A stretch of DNA of 64,000 nt from contig NZ_CP045178.1 of assembly GCF_009296025.1 (NCBI RefSeq), positions 6,076,001 through 6,140,000 of the forward strand. The letters are read 5' to 3'. Origin of the DNA: Streptomyces tsukubensis (lineage in GTDB: Bacteria; Actinomycetota; Actinomycetes; Streptomycetales; Streptomycetaceae). How positions within the stretch are numbered: position 1 is the first letter of the stretch; the number at the start of each line of letters is the position of its first letter. Under the pieces are notes generated by a model. It was not told where the DNA came from. It saw only the letters and a list, made by a program, of their open reading frames with translations, and made no database searches. This document shows, piece by piece, positions 34,291 through 43,383 of this stretch. A program made the position numbers and the translations under genes.

Positions 34291-35424
34291 GTGAGTGACC
34301 GCACGGGGAGGCCGATCACGGTGGACAGGACCAGCGCGTATACGGCGACGGAGAGGCTGACGGGGGTGGCGGTGCCGCGACAGGCCGCCGCGCCCGCGCC
34401 CACCGTCCAGGGGGAGAGGCTCGACGTCATCGTCCAGGGGGAGCTGCGTGCACCCGCCGTTCAGGGGGATCTGCGGACACCCGCCGTTCAGGCGGATCTG
34501 CGGACACCCGCCCTCCAGGGGGAGCTGCGGGCACCCGCCCCCTTACCCGGAGGCGGCCGGGGCGCGCCCCGCCCGGGGGCGGCCGGGGGCTCGGGGCCCG
34601 ATCGGGCGAGCGGTTCCGACGCGGCGGGCGGTTCCGACGGCACGGGCGGTCCCGGTGCGGTGGACGGTCCCGATGTGGTGGACGGTCCCGATGTGGTGGA
34701 CGGTGCGGATGGCTCCGACCGGGCGGTTGGGGCGTACGGTCCTGGCCGGTCGGGCGGCCCGAACCAGACAATCAACATCCCCGCCCCCCGCGCCCCCGCC
34801 GTCCGCGACCTCCGGGGCAGGCACGGCCGGGGCCCCACGCGGCTGGCCTTCGCGGCCGGTGACCTCGTCGTCGTCTCAGGACTGCCAGGCAGCGGCAAGT
34901 CGACCCTGATCGCGCGCACGGCGACAGGACCTCGCGTGGATTCCCAGGACACCAGGGAACGCTGGGAACACGGAGCCCTCGGCCGCCTCCCCTACGCCCT
35001 CTACCGCCCGCTCGTCCGCCTCGCCCACTACGCGGGGCTGCGCAGGGCGCTGCGCTCGGGCGAGGGCGTCGTGGTGCACGACTGCGGTACCCAGAAGTGG
35101 GTGCGGCGCTGGCTGGTGCGCGAGGCGCGCCGCCGCGGCACCGAACTCCACCTGGTGCTCCTCGATGTTCCCGTCACCACGGCCCTCGCCGGGCAGCGCG
35201 CGCGAGGCAGAGGAGTCAGCCGCTACGCCTTCGCACGGCACCGCGTCACGGTCACCAGGCTGCTCGCGCTCGCGACCAGCGGCGGCCTGCCTGAGGGGTG
35301 CGGCGCAGCCGTCCTCCTCGACCGCCCCGCCGCAGACGGCCTCGACGCCATCACCTTCGGCAGGCCGGGCCCGACGGTGAGAACCCTTCCGGCGCCACCC
35401 GCGGGCGTCCCGCGTCCGGCGTGA
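34291..35424 (+). CDS. P-loop ATP-binding (kinase-like) protein with repeat-rich N-terminus
   Basis: A 377-residue cytoplasmic protein in three parts. Residues about 45-85 carry four 9-residue repeats (VQGELRAPA type). Residues about 90-170 are Gly/Asp/Pro-rich and probably disordered. Residues about 185-360 form a P-loop domain with Walker A GLPGSGKSTL, a DSQDTRERW segment, VVVHDCGTQKW and LVLLDVP, resembling small zeta-toxin/AAA-type kinases. GTG start at 34291 after GGGGAAGA; a GTG at 34321 is also possible. The substrate is unknown. It lies divergent to gcvT and upstream of the SseB genes. Confidence 0.75.
   Translation: MSDRTGRPITVDRTSAYTATERLTGVAVPRQAAAPAPTVQGERLDVIVQGELRAPAVQGDLRTPAVQADLRTPALQGELRAPAPLPGGGRGAPRPGAAGGSGPDRASGSDAAGGSDGTGGPGAVDGPDVVDGPDVVDGADGSDRAVGAYGPGRSGGPNQTINIPAPRAPAVRDLRGRHGRGPTRLAFAAGDLVVVSGLPGSGKSTLIARTATGPRVDSQDTRERWEHGALGRLPYALYRPLVRLAHYAGLRRALRSGEGVVVHDCGTQKWVRRWLVREARRRGTELHLVLLDVPVTTALAGQRARGRGVSRYAFARHRVTVTRLLALATSGGLPEGCGAAVLLDRPAADGLDAITFGRPGPTVRTLPAPPAGVPRPA
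34432..34539 (+). repeat. Four 27-bp tandem repeats in the P-loop gene
   Basis: Units GTCCAGGGGGAGCTGCG..., GTTCAGGGGGATCTGCG..., GTTCAGGCGGATCTGCG... and CTCCAGGGGGAGCTGCG..., each 27 bp, encode V/L-Q-G/A-E/D-L-R-A/T-P-A. A shorter GGTCCCGATGTGGTGGAC duplication lies at about 34666-34701. Confidence 0.85.
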
Positions 35425-35508
35425 GGCGCGGGCACCCCGCCCGCACCCGGACTCCACACGTTAAGGTGCGGCGGGCAGGCAGAGCGGTCACGAGCAGGCG
35501 GTAAGCAG

Positions 35509-36276
35509 ATGGACATCCCGGAGCAGGCCCACACACATCCGTACGGGGACTGGCCAGGCAACGAGCTGGAAGAGGTGCTCGCCGCCTCGGTGGGAGTGCC
35601 GGGGGCCGGGGCCAGGATCGTCGAGGCCCTGGGCCGCAGTCACGTCTGGGTACCGCTCCCCAACGGCGGGGGCCCCGACAGCGCCACCCTCGACCTGCCC
35701 GCGATGGAAGTGGACGGCCAGGCGTACGTCCCCGTCTTCAGCTCCCAGCGGCAGCTCGCCCTCGTCACGGGGGAGCACGCGGCCTTCACCGTGGCGCCCG
35801 CCGTCGAGTTCGCCCGTGGTCTGCCGCCCCAGCTCGGCATCGTCCTCAATCCGGACGGCGCGGTCGGCGTCCCGCTGCCGCCGCCCGCCGTCGCCGAACT
35901 CTGCCGGGCAGGTCGCACCCTGCTCGACGGCCCCACGAGCGGCGGCCGGGTCAGGCTCTACGAACCGAACTGGCAGGAGGACCCGGTCGACCTCCTCACG
36001 GCGGCGGGCGAGGAGTTCCAGCAGACCGGCGTCGTCCGGACCGCCAGGCGCGCGCTCGCCGTCGTCGAGGACCAGGACCCCGTGCTCTTCATCGGTGTCG
36101 AACTCAGCCAGTGGGAGGGGACCGCCCGCGACCTGCCGATGGACGCGCTCGGGCGTGCCCTCGGCCGGGTCCCCGTCGCCTGGCCGGTGAACCTCGTCCT
36201 GCTCGACGTGGCCCAGGACCCGGTCGGCGACTGGCTGAAGGCGAAGGTCCGCCCCTTCTTCCAAGGGGCCTACTGA
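35509..36276 (+). CDS. SseB-family protein (enhanced serine sensitivity type), copy 1
   Basis: A 255-residue soluble protein with the SseB N-terminal domain (NELEEVLAASVGVPGAGARI, YVPVFSSQRQLALVTG, FARGLPPQLGIVLNPDGAVG) and the SseB C-terminal domain from about residue 130. SseB was named from E. coli, where overexpression alters serine sensitivity; its molecular role is unknown. Start ATG 35509. It pairs with a paralogue 377 bp downstream and lies next to serine/glycine catabolism genes. Confidence 0.85.
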   Translation: MDIPEQAHTHPYGDWPGNELEEVLAASVGVPGAGARIVEALGRSHVWVPLPNGGGPDSATLDLPAMEVDGQAYVPVFSSQRQLALVTGEHAAFTVAPAVEFARGLPPQLGIVLNPDGAVGVPLPPPAVAELCRAGRTLLDGPTSGGRVRLYEPNWQEDPVDLLTAAGEEFQQTGVVRTARRALAVVEDQDPVLFIGVELSQWEGTARDLPMDALGRALGRVPVAWPVNLVLLDVAQDPVGDWLKAKVRPFFQGAY

Positions 36277-36652
36277 GGGGTCCTTGCCGACACGGCGTAC
36301 GCCCGGCCCCGAGGACGGCCGGATGTGACCGGCCACCGACCGGCCACCGACCGGAACTCCGCCCCGTACCGCGGCCGTCCGCGCTGGTCATCCCGGTCGC
36401 TCGCCCCTGAGCCCGGCCTCGTCGGCGGCCCGGGACACCCCGCGCACGAGGTGCGTGCGCGCCTTCCACGGTCGGCTGCCAGGAGGACTGTCAGCGGGTG
36501 CGGGAGCGGGTGCGGCGCGGCGCTCCGGGTCAAGTCGGTGTGAGGAGAGCCGCTTAAGCTGGTTTCATGAGCCGGTCGGCCCGTGATGACGGCGGGCCGT
36601 CACATCTGCCCGCGCCGCTGTCTTCGCGCGGGGGCGCGAAAGCGGTCAAGGC
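36277..36652. other. Intergenic region between the SseB genes
   Basis: No convincing coding frame on either strand and no clear hairpin or operator. It may hold a promoter for the second SseB gene. Confidence 0.4.
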
Positions 36653-37516
36653 ATGGCGAAGGGGCGGTCAAGGGTGAGTGCGTCGGGCACGGCTGCGGCC
36701 GGTGGGGACTCCCCTGGTCGAGCGCGGCCGGGACCTGGAGGACAGGTCGAGCAGATGCTGCGCCAGGTGACGCCGGGGCGCTACGACGCCTACGAGTCGC
36801 TGCTCCACGCCCTCGCCGACGGCACCGTCTGGATGCTGCTGTGGCACGGGAGTTCAGGTTCCTCCGACGCCCAGTACGGCAACATGGAGGTCGACGGGCT
36901 CGGTTACGCCCCGTGTGTCACCTCCGCGCAGGAACTGGCCGCGAGTGGCTGGAACCGTGCCAACGAGGTGATCCGCGGGATCGACGTGGCCCGTGCCCTC
37001 TTCCCCGACCAGTTCGGCATCTGGCTCAATCCGCACGCTCCCGGCGGCGGTGTCGGCATCCCCTGGCTCGATCTGCGAAGGATCGCCCTCGGCCTCGACC
37101 GGCTGCCCGCGGGCCCCCTGCGGCTGTCGGAACCGGCCATCGAGCTGCCCCAGTTCTACGCGCTGCTCACCCAGAACGCCCACCGCACCGCCGTCGTGCG
37201 CTCCCTGCGGCGCGCCTGGGTCCAGCCGGCGCTCGGCGCCCCGTATCTGGCCATCGGGCTCGATGTGTACGACACCAGCGCACCCTCGGTGGACTCGGTG
37301 CGGGCCATGATGCGCCAGTCGATCGGCGCGGTGCCCGAGGGGCTCGCGGTCTCCACCGTGGCCATGGCGGACGAGTACGACCCCGTGGCGATGTGGCTGC
37401 GCGTCCACGGCCGCCCGTTCTACGACAGGGAGGCGCACGGCGCCCCCGCGCCAGCCTCCCCGGCCTCGGGCTACGGCTACCCGCCGCCGCACGGCTCGGC
37501 CCCGAGCGCGTACTGA
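36653..37516 (+). CDS. SseB-family protein, copy 2
   Basis: A 287-residue relative of the preceding gene. N-terminal SseB domain about 35-150 (MLRQVTPGRYDAYESLLHAL, QYGNMEVDGLGYAPCVTSAQEL, PDQFGIWLNPHAPGGGVGIP), C-terminal SseB domain about 160-265 ending VAMWLRVHGRPFYDREAHG. A Pro/Ala/Tyr-rich tail closes it. Starts at 36653 (ATG), 36674 (GTG) or later are possible; the domain is complete in all. The tail merges into a DNA repeat that continues past the stop codon. Confidence 0.83.
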   Translation: MAKGRSRVSASGTAAAGGDSPGRARPGPGGQVEQMLRQVTPGRYDAYESLLHALADGTVWMLLWHGSSGSSDAQYGNMEVDGLGYAPCVTSAQELAASGWNRANEVIRGIDVARALFPDQFGIWLNPHAPGGGVGIPWLDLRRIALGLDRLPAGPLRLSEPAIELPQFYALLTQNAHRTAVVRSLRRAWVQPALGAPYLAIGLDVYDTSAPSVDSVRAMMRQSIGAVPEGLAVSTVAMADEYDPVAMWLRVHGRPFYDREAHGAPAPASPASGYGYPPPHGSAPSAY

Positions 37517-37655
37517 ACCCGCCTCCGCGCGGCTCGGTCCGTGCTCGTACTGAACCTACGGCTGTCCGTTCCGGGCTCGTACTGAACCCACCGTTGTCCG
37601 TTCCGGGCTCGTACTGAACCCACTGTTGTCCGCTCCGGGTCAGTACTGCCCCCGC
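37495..37655 (+). repeat. 32-bp tandem repeat across the SseB stop codon
   Basis: TACTGAACC, which contains the stop codon of the SseB gene, recurs at 37511, 37548, 37580 and 37612 and once more degenerate at 37644. The last steps are exactly 32 bp (unit GTCCGTTCCGGGCTCGTACT plus flanks). The last codons of the gene have thus been amplified downstream as non-coding copies. Confidence 0.85.
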
Positions 37656-38316
37656 CGCCGGCCTCGGGAGGAGCGGGCCAGGGTCCACCGGGGGTGGTGC
37701 GCCGTCCCGACCCGTGAGACGCGCGTACCCGCCCCGTGAGCCTTCGCCCCGCTTCATGCCCTGCTCAGGATCTGTTCCGATCACGTGCCCCGGAGCCCTG
37801 GTGACCCGCCCTCGCGACCCGCCCTCCCTTGACCTGGACCGGCTGTATCCGGCCAACTCCGGTTGGCGGACCGGTTTTGCGGGTCCCTCGAAAGAGACAG
37901 CGGCGAACCGGCGTGTATGTCCGGCATCGTGGACAAGAACCTTTCGTCAGCATTGGTTCCGCACTCCTTCCTCAACTGCCTCATGTCCGTTGCCCGTTGC
38001 CCTACGTCCGAATAACGGATGACCTCAGATCGCATCACGGTTGAGCAACCATTCCCCTGCAGGCCTGGCGGGTGATCGCAAAGGCGTTGAAGACTCCCTC
38101 CAGACAGGGGCCATCGGTCCTTTGTGCGATCCTGCGTTCAGGTCAGCCCATGTGGCCACCTGCCGGCGGATCCGCCACGTCATCCGACCCCCCGCAGTCC
38201 CGAAGGCCGCTGGGTCGTCAAGAATCACGCAGAACTCACAAGCAGAACGCAGAACAAGGCCGTCACCACGGCGCGTACGGGTCGGCCACCGCCGGCCGAG
38301 AGGGGTCAAAGGCACT
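37656..38316. other. Long leader region before the peptide importer
   Basis: About 660 bp without a convincing gene. The part from 37900 to 38260 is less GC-rich than its surroundings and probably contains the promoter of the importer operon. I cannot name a specific site. Confidence 0.45.
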
Positions 38317-39315
38317 GTGACCGCACCGATCGAGACCACCGGATCGGCTGCCGAGGCGAAGCCAGAGGCAGTGCTCGCTGGAGCCAAGCTGAGCCAGATC
38401 GACGGTCGATCGCTCGGCCGCATCGCCTGGAACCGCTTCAAGCGGGACAAGGTCGCCATGGCCGGCGGGATCGTCGTCATCCTGCTTGTGCTCCTCGCGG
38501 TGCTCGCCAAACCGATCGAGTCGATATTCGGGCTCGACCCGAACGCCTTCAATCAAGAGCTGATCAATCCGGAACTCCTCGCCCCCAAGGGCGCGCTGGG
38601 CGGCATCAGCTGGGACCACCCGCTGGGCGTCGAGCCACAGACCGGCCGCGACATCCTGGCCCGCATCATCGAGGGCTCCTGGGTCTCCCTGCTGGTAGCC
38701 GCCGGTTCGACTCTGCTCTCCGTCGTCATCGGCGTGATCATGGGCGTGGTCGCCGGGTTCTACGGAGGCTGGGTGGACGCCGGTATCAGCCGGCTGATGG
38801 ACACCTTCCTCGCCTTCCCGCTGCTGCTGTTCGCGATCTCCATCTCCGCCTCGCTGCAGAACGGCGCCTTCGGACTCTCCGGGCTGCCGCTGCGAATCGG
38901 CGTACTGGTCTTCGTCATCGGCTTCTTCAGCTGGCCCTACATCGGACGTATCGTCCGCGCGCAGACCCTGAGCCTGCGTGAGCGGGAGTTCGTGGAGGCC
39001 GCCAGGTCACTCGGTGCCCGCGGGCCGTTTATTCTCTTCCGCGAGCTGCTGCCGAACCTGATGGCTCCGATCCTGGTCTACTCCACCCTGCTGATCCCGA
39101 CCAACATCCTCTTCGAGGCGAGCCTGAGCTTCCTCGGCGTCGGTATCTCACCGCCGCAGTCCTCCTGGGGCGGCATGCTCACCACGGCCGTCGACCTCTA
39201 CCAGGTCGATCCGATGTTCATGATCATTCCTGGCATGGCGATCTTCATCACCGTGCTTGCCTTCAATCTGCTGGGTGACGGGCTGCGCGACGCACTCGAC
39301 CCCCGCAGTAAGTAA
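38317..39315 (+). CDS. Peptide ABC transporter permease (DppC/OppC type)
   Basis: A 332-residue inner-membrane subunit. Residues about 35-60 have the N-terminal helix preceded by GRIAWNRFKRDKVAMAGG (OppC N-terminal motif). Five further helices follow, with the EAA loop VEAARSLGARGPFILFRELLPN that docks to the ATPases. GTG 38317 follows AAAGGCACT; the longer frame to 38041 has no family match. Unusually it is the first gene of the operon, before the binding protein. Confidence 0.9.
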   Translation: MTAPIETTGSAAEAKPEAVLAGAKLSQIDGRSLGRIAWNRFKRDKVAMAGGIVVILLVLLAVLAKPIESIFGLDPNAFNQELINPELLAPKGALGGISWDHPLGVEPQTGRDILARIIEGSWVSLLVAAGSTLLSVVIGVIMGVVAGFYGGWVDAGISRLMDTFLAFPLLLFAISISASLQNGAFGLSGLPLRIGVLVFVIGFFSWPYIGRIVRAQTLSLREREFVEAARSLGARGPFILFRELLPNLMAPILVYSTLLIPTNILFEASLSFLGVGISPPQSSWGGMLTTAVDLYQVDPMFMIIPGMAIFITVLAFNLLGDGLRDALDPRSK

Positions 39316-39361
39316 TCGCGGCCGCGCCGCAGTCGAATCTCCCGAGGGGGCTTTCCTCAGC

Positions 39362-41122
39362 ATGAAATCCAGGAAGCTGGCAGCCGCGATAGCGGCGACC
39401 ATGGCGATGGGTCTGGGCGCCACGGCCTGTGGAGGCGGTGGCGGTTCCAGCGACAACAACGGCGGTGGCAACGCCAAGGCCGACGCGGGCCTGTCCTCCG
39501 TAGTGAACAAGACCTCGAAGAAGGGGGGGACGGTCACGTACGAGCACTCCAGCGGCGCCGACTCCCTCGACCCGGGCAACACGTATTACGGCTGGGTGCA
39601 GAACTTCTCCCGCCTCTACTCGCGCGCGCTGCTCTCTTTCAAGCCCGCCGCGGGCAAGGAAGGGCTCAAGGTCGTCCCCGACCTGGCCACCGGCCTCGGC
39701 AAGGCCAGCGCGGACGCCAAGACCTGGACGTACCACATCCGTAAGGGTGTGAAGTTCCAGGACGGCTCCGAGATCACGACCAAGGACGTCAAGTACGCGA
39801 TCGAGCGCAGCAACTTCGCGCCGGACGCGCTGTCCAACGGTCCCAAGTACTTCTACTCCTATCTGGAGGGTGGCAAGAAGTACAAGGGTCCCTACAAGGA
39901 CAAGTCGAAGGAGGGTCTCAAGTCCATCGAGACCCCCGACGACTACACGATCGTCTTCCACCTGAACAAGCCGTTCGCGGACATGGACTACCTGGCCACG
40001 TTCTCGCAGACCGCGCCGATTCAGCAGAAGGCCGACACGGGCGCCGAGTACGTCAAGAAGCAGGTCTCCTCCGGGCCCTACCAGTTCCAGAGCTACAGCG
40101 AGAGCCGTGGCGCGACCCTGGTGCGCAACAAGGAGTGGGACCCGAAGACGGACCCGATCCGCAAGGCGCTGCCCGACAAGATCGAGATGAAGTTCAACGT
40201 CAACGCCACGACGGTCGACGAGCACCTGCTCGCCGGCACGACGACGGCCGACGCGGCGGGCACCGGCGTGCAGTCCAAGACTCAGCCGAAGATCCTGAGC
40301 AAGCCGGCCGAGAAGGCGAAGACGGACAACCCGTACGCGGGCGCCACCCAGTACCTGGCGCAGAACGTGAACGTGAAGCCGTTCGACGACGTCAACTGCC
40401 GCAAGGCGGTCCAGTGGGCCATCGACAAGGCCGGCGTGGTCGACGCGACCGGTGGCAAGACCAAGGGTGAAGTCGCCTCGACGCTGATCCCGCCGTCCGT
40501 CGCCGGTTACCACAAGTTCGACCTGTACAAGACGCCCGGCAGCAAGGGCGACGTGACCAAGGCCAAGGACTACCTGAAGAAGTGCGGTAAGCCGAACGGC
40601 TTCAAGACCACGCTGACGGCACGTTCCGACCGCCCCGACGAGGTCACCGGCGCCACGCAGATCCAGGGCACGCTGAAGAAGATCGGCATCGACGCCGAGA
40701 TCAAGACGTTCCCCGCGGACAAGTACTTCACCGACTTCGCCGGTGCCCCCGCCTGGGTGCACAAGAACAAGGCCGGCCTGATGATGATGGCGTGGGGTGC
40801 CGACTGGCCCTCGGGCTTCGGTTTCCTCGACCAGATCATCAACGGTTCCGCGATCAAGCCCTCGGGTGGCACCAACCTGATGGAGCTGGACGACCCGAAG
40901 ATCAACAAGGCGATGTCGGAAGGTATCGGCACGCTGGACGACACCAAGCGTGAGCAGATCTGGGGCAACGTCGACAAGATGGTCGCCGAGAACGCCTCCG
41001 CGGTGCCGCTGTTCTACCGCAAGAACCTGCTGTACCGCCCGGACCAGGCGGCCAACGTCACGGTCACCGAGGCCTACCTCGGCATGTACGACTACGTGCT
41101 GATGACCTCCACCAAGAAGTAG
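39362..41122 (+). CDS. Peptide-binding lipoprotein of ABC transporter (SBP family 5)
   Basis: A 586-residue extracellular binding protein anchored by lipid. The signal peptide ends in the lipobox LGATAC with Cys at about 21, followed by a Gly/Ser/Asn linker. Family-5 words: GADSLDPGNTYYGWVQNFSR, AKTWTYHIRKGVKFQDGSEI and DYTIVFHLNKPFADMDYLA. It captures di- or oligopeptides and delivers them to the permease pair. ATG 39362 is preferred over the in-frame ATG at 39257, which lies inside the permease gene. Confidence 0.93.
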   Translation: MKSRKLAAAIAATMAMGLGATACGGGGGSSDNNGGGNAKADAGLSSVVNKTSKKGGTVTYEHSSGADSLDPGNTYYGWVQNFSRLYSRALLSFKPAAGKEGLKVVPDLATGLGKASADAKTWTYHIRKGVKFQDGSEITTKDVKYAIERSNFAPDALSNGPKYFYSYLEGGKKYKGPYKDKSKEGLKSIETPDDYTIVFHLNKPFADMDYLATFSQTAPIQQKADTGAEYVKKQVSSGPYQFQSYSESRGATLVRNKEWDPKTDPIRKALPDKIEMKFNVNATTVDEHLLAGTTTADAAGTGVQSKTQPKILSKPAEKAKTDNPYAGATQYLAQNVNVKPFDDVNCRKAVQWAIDKAGVVDATGGKTKGEVASTLIPPSVAGYHKFDLYKTPGSKGDVTKAKDYLKKCGKPNGFKTTLTARSDRPDEVTGATQIQGTLKKIGIDAEIKTFPADKYFTDFAGAPAWVHKNKAGLMMMAWGADWPSGFGFLDQIINGSAIKPSGGTNLMELDDPKINKAMSEGIGTLDDTKREQIWGNVDKMVAENASAVPLFYRKNLLYRPDQAANVTVTEAYLGMYDYVLMTSTKK

Positions 41123-41224
41123 GCCCCACCCGGACCGGACCGAGTCCGAAGTATTTCGAAAGGCAGGTGAAGGCGCCGGGCCGGCGGGGTGAGACCCGCC
41201 CGGTCGGCCCGGCGTCGGACGGCT

Positions 41225-42235
41225 GTGACTGCGTACATCATCCGACGCGTTTTCGCCGCGGTACTGCTGCTGCTGGTGGTCAGCGCAGTCACGTTCGCGA
41301 TCTTCTTCCTCGTGCCCAGGCTGGGCGGACAGACGACCGACTCGCTGGCCGCCCAGTACATCGGCAAGAGCCCGACCCCCGACGCCATCGCCGCCATCAA
41401 GGCGAACCTCGGGCTCGACGACCCCCTCTACCTCCAGTACTGGCACTTCATCAAGGCCATCGCGGTCGGCGCCGACTACAACTTCGGCCCCAACCCGACG
41501 ACCTGCCACGCCCCGTGTTTCGGCTACTCCTTCAAGACTCACGTCGAGGTGTGGCCCGAGATCCTCCAGCGTGTCCCCGTGACCTTCTCCCTCGCCATCG
41601 GCGCGGCTGTCATCTGGGTCATCACCGGTGTCGCCACCGGCGTGCTCTCCGCCCTCAAGCGCGGCTCGTTCTTCGACCGCCTCGCCATGACCGTCGCCCT
41701 GGCCGGCGTCTCCCTGCCGATGTTCTTCACCGGCCTGGTCTCGCTCGCGCTCTTCAGCTTCAACTGGCCGATCTGGGACGACCTGCACTTCGTCGCCTTC
41801 AGCGACAACCCGGGCGAATGGGCGTGGAACCTCGTCCTGCCCTGGTGCACGCTGGCCTTCCTCTACTCCGCGCTCTACGCGAGACTCACCCGCGCCGGAA
41901 TGCTGGAGACCATGGGGGAGGACTACATCCGTACGGCCCGCGCCAAGGGCCTGCGGGAGAGCAAGGTCGTCTTCAAACACGGCCTGCGCTCCGCGCTGAC
42001 CCCGCTGGTCACCATCTTCGGCATGGACTTCGCGCTGCTCCTGGGCGGCGCCGTCATCACCGAGAGGGTCTTCTCCTTCCAGGGGATGGGCGCCTACGCC
42101 ATCGAGGGCGTGACCCGAAGTGACCTTCCCATCGTGATGGGTGTGACGCTCGTGGCCGCCTTCTTCATCGTTCTGTGCAATCTGGTCGTGGACATGGTCT
42201 ACGCCGCGATCGACCCACGCGTGAGGCTGTCATGA
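41225..42235 (+). CDS. Peptide ABC transporter permease (DppB/OppB type)
   Basis: A membrane subunit of about 336 residues. It starts TAYIIRRVFAAVLLLLVVS (first helix), then a large extracellular loop, five more helices and the EAA loop IRTARAKGLRESKVVFKHGLR. GTG 41225 is chosen because the first helix starts right there; a GTG at 41189 would add 12 Arg-rich residues. Its TGA overlaps the next ATG (ATGA). Confidence 0.9.
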   Translation: MTAYIIRRVFAAVLLLLVVSAVTFAIFFLVPRLGGQTTDSLAAQYIGKSPTPDAIAAIKANLGLDDPLYLQYWHFIKAIAVGADYNFGPNPTTCHAPCFGYSFKTHVEVWPEILQRVPVTFSLAIGAAVIWVITGVATGVLSALKRGSFFDRLAMTVALAGVSLPMFFTGLVSLALFSFNWPIWDDLHFVAFSDNPGEWAWNLVLPWCTLAFLYSALYARLTRAGMLETMGEDYIRTARAKGLRESKVVFKHGLRSALTPLVTIFGMDFALLLGGAVITERVFSFQGMGAYAIEGVTRSDLPIVMGVTLVAAFFIVLCNLVVDMVYAAIDPRVRLS

Positions 42236-43383
42236 CCGAGCCGATCAAGAAGTCCGAGTCGCCCGCGGCCGGGGAGAAGTCCCCCGCCGCGGCGGCGGCG
42301 CCTGCCTCCCCGACGAGGACGGAGGCAGCGGCGCCGGCTCCGCTCATCAAGGATGCCGGGGCCGAGCCCTTCCTCTCCGTACGTGACCTGCGCGTCCACT
42401 TCGACACCGACGACGGCCTGGTCAAGTCCGTCGACGGTGTGAGCTTCGACGTGCGTCCCGGCCAGACCCTCGGCATCGTGGGCGAGTCGGGGTCGGGCAA
42501 GTCCGTCACCTCCCTCGGCGTCATGGGCCTGCACCGCACCGCGCGCGCCCGTATCTCCGGTGAGGTGTGGCTCGACGGCGAGGAACTCATCGGCGCCGAC
42601 GAGGACCACGTCAGGACCTTGCGCGGACGCAAGATGGCGATGATCTTCCAGGATCCGCTCTCCGCGATGCACCCGTACTACACGGTCGGCTCCCAGATCG
42701 TGGAGGCGTACCGGGTCCACCACGACGTCAGCAAGAAGGTGGCGCGGGCACGCGCCGTCGAGATGCTCGACCGGGTCGGTATCCCCGAGCCCACCAAGCG
42801 CGTCGACAGCTACCCGCACGAGTTCTCCGGCGGTATGCGCCAGCGCGCGATGATCGCGATGTCGCTGGTCAACAACCCGGAACTGCTGATCGCCGACGAG
42901 CCGACCACGGCCCTCGACGTGACCGTCCAGGCGCAGATCCTCGACCTCATCCGCGATCTCCAGAAGGAGTTCGGCTCCGCGGTCATCATGATCACCCACG
43001 ACCTCGGTGTGGTGGCGGAGATGGCGGACGAGATCCTGGTGATGTACGGCGGCCGCTGCGTGGAGCGCGGCACGGCCGAGAGCGTCTTCTACGAGCCGCA
43101 GCACCCCTACACCTGGGGCCTGCTCGGTTCGATGCCGCGCATCGACCGCGAGGAGACCGACCGCCTGATCCCGGTCAAGGGCTCCCCGCCCAGCCTCATC
43201 AACGTCCCCGACGGCTGCGCCTTCAACCCGCGCTGCCCGTACGCCGACCTGCCCAAGGACAACCTGACGCGTACGGTCCGCCCCGATCTGCGTGAGCTGA
43301 CCAGCGGGCACTTCTCCGCCTGCCACCTCACGCAGGAGGAGCGCACGAGGATCTGGACCGAAGAGATTGCGCCCAAGCTGTGA
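42232..43383 (+). CDS. Peptide ABC transporter ATPase (DppD/OppD type)
   Basis: A 383-residue ATPase. Walker [10 protein letters not shown] near 85, Q-loop [10 protein letters not shown], signature [13 protein letters not shown], Walker [14 protein letters not shown]-loop MITHDLG. The C-terminal oligopeptide extension has the cluster-type cysteines ([11 protein letters not shown] and FSACHL). An Ala/Pro-rich leader of about 45 residues precedes the domain. Coupled at both ends by 4-bp overlaps. Confidence 0.95.
   Translation: MTEPIKKSESPAAGEKSPAAAAAPASPTRTEAAAPAPLIKDAGAEPFLSVRDLRVHFDTDDGLVKSVDGVSFDVRPGQTLGIVGESGSGKSVTSLGVMGLHRTARARISGEVWLDGEELIGADEDHVRTLRGRKMAMIFQDPLSAMHPYYTVGSQIVEAYRVHHDVSKKVARARAVEMLDRVGIPEPTKRVDSYPHEFSGGMRQRAMIAMSLVNNPELLIADEPTTALDVTVQAQILDLIRDLQKEFGSAVIMITHDLGVVAEMADEILVMYGGRCVERGTAESVFYEPQHPYTWGLLGSMPRIDREETDRLIPVKGSPPSLINVPDGCAFNPRCPYADLPKDNLTRTVRPDLRELTSGHFSACHLTQEERTRIWTEEIAPKL

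Noticed and set aside
39263..41980. 905-codon minus-strand open frame opposite the peptide-binding protein
   Set aside because: Composition and lack of domains mark it as a shadow of the importer genes.
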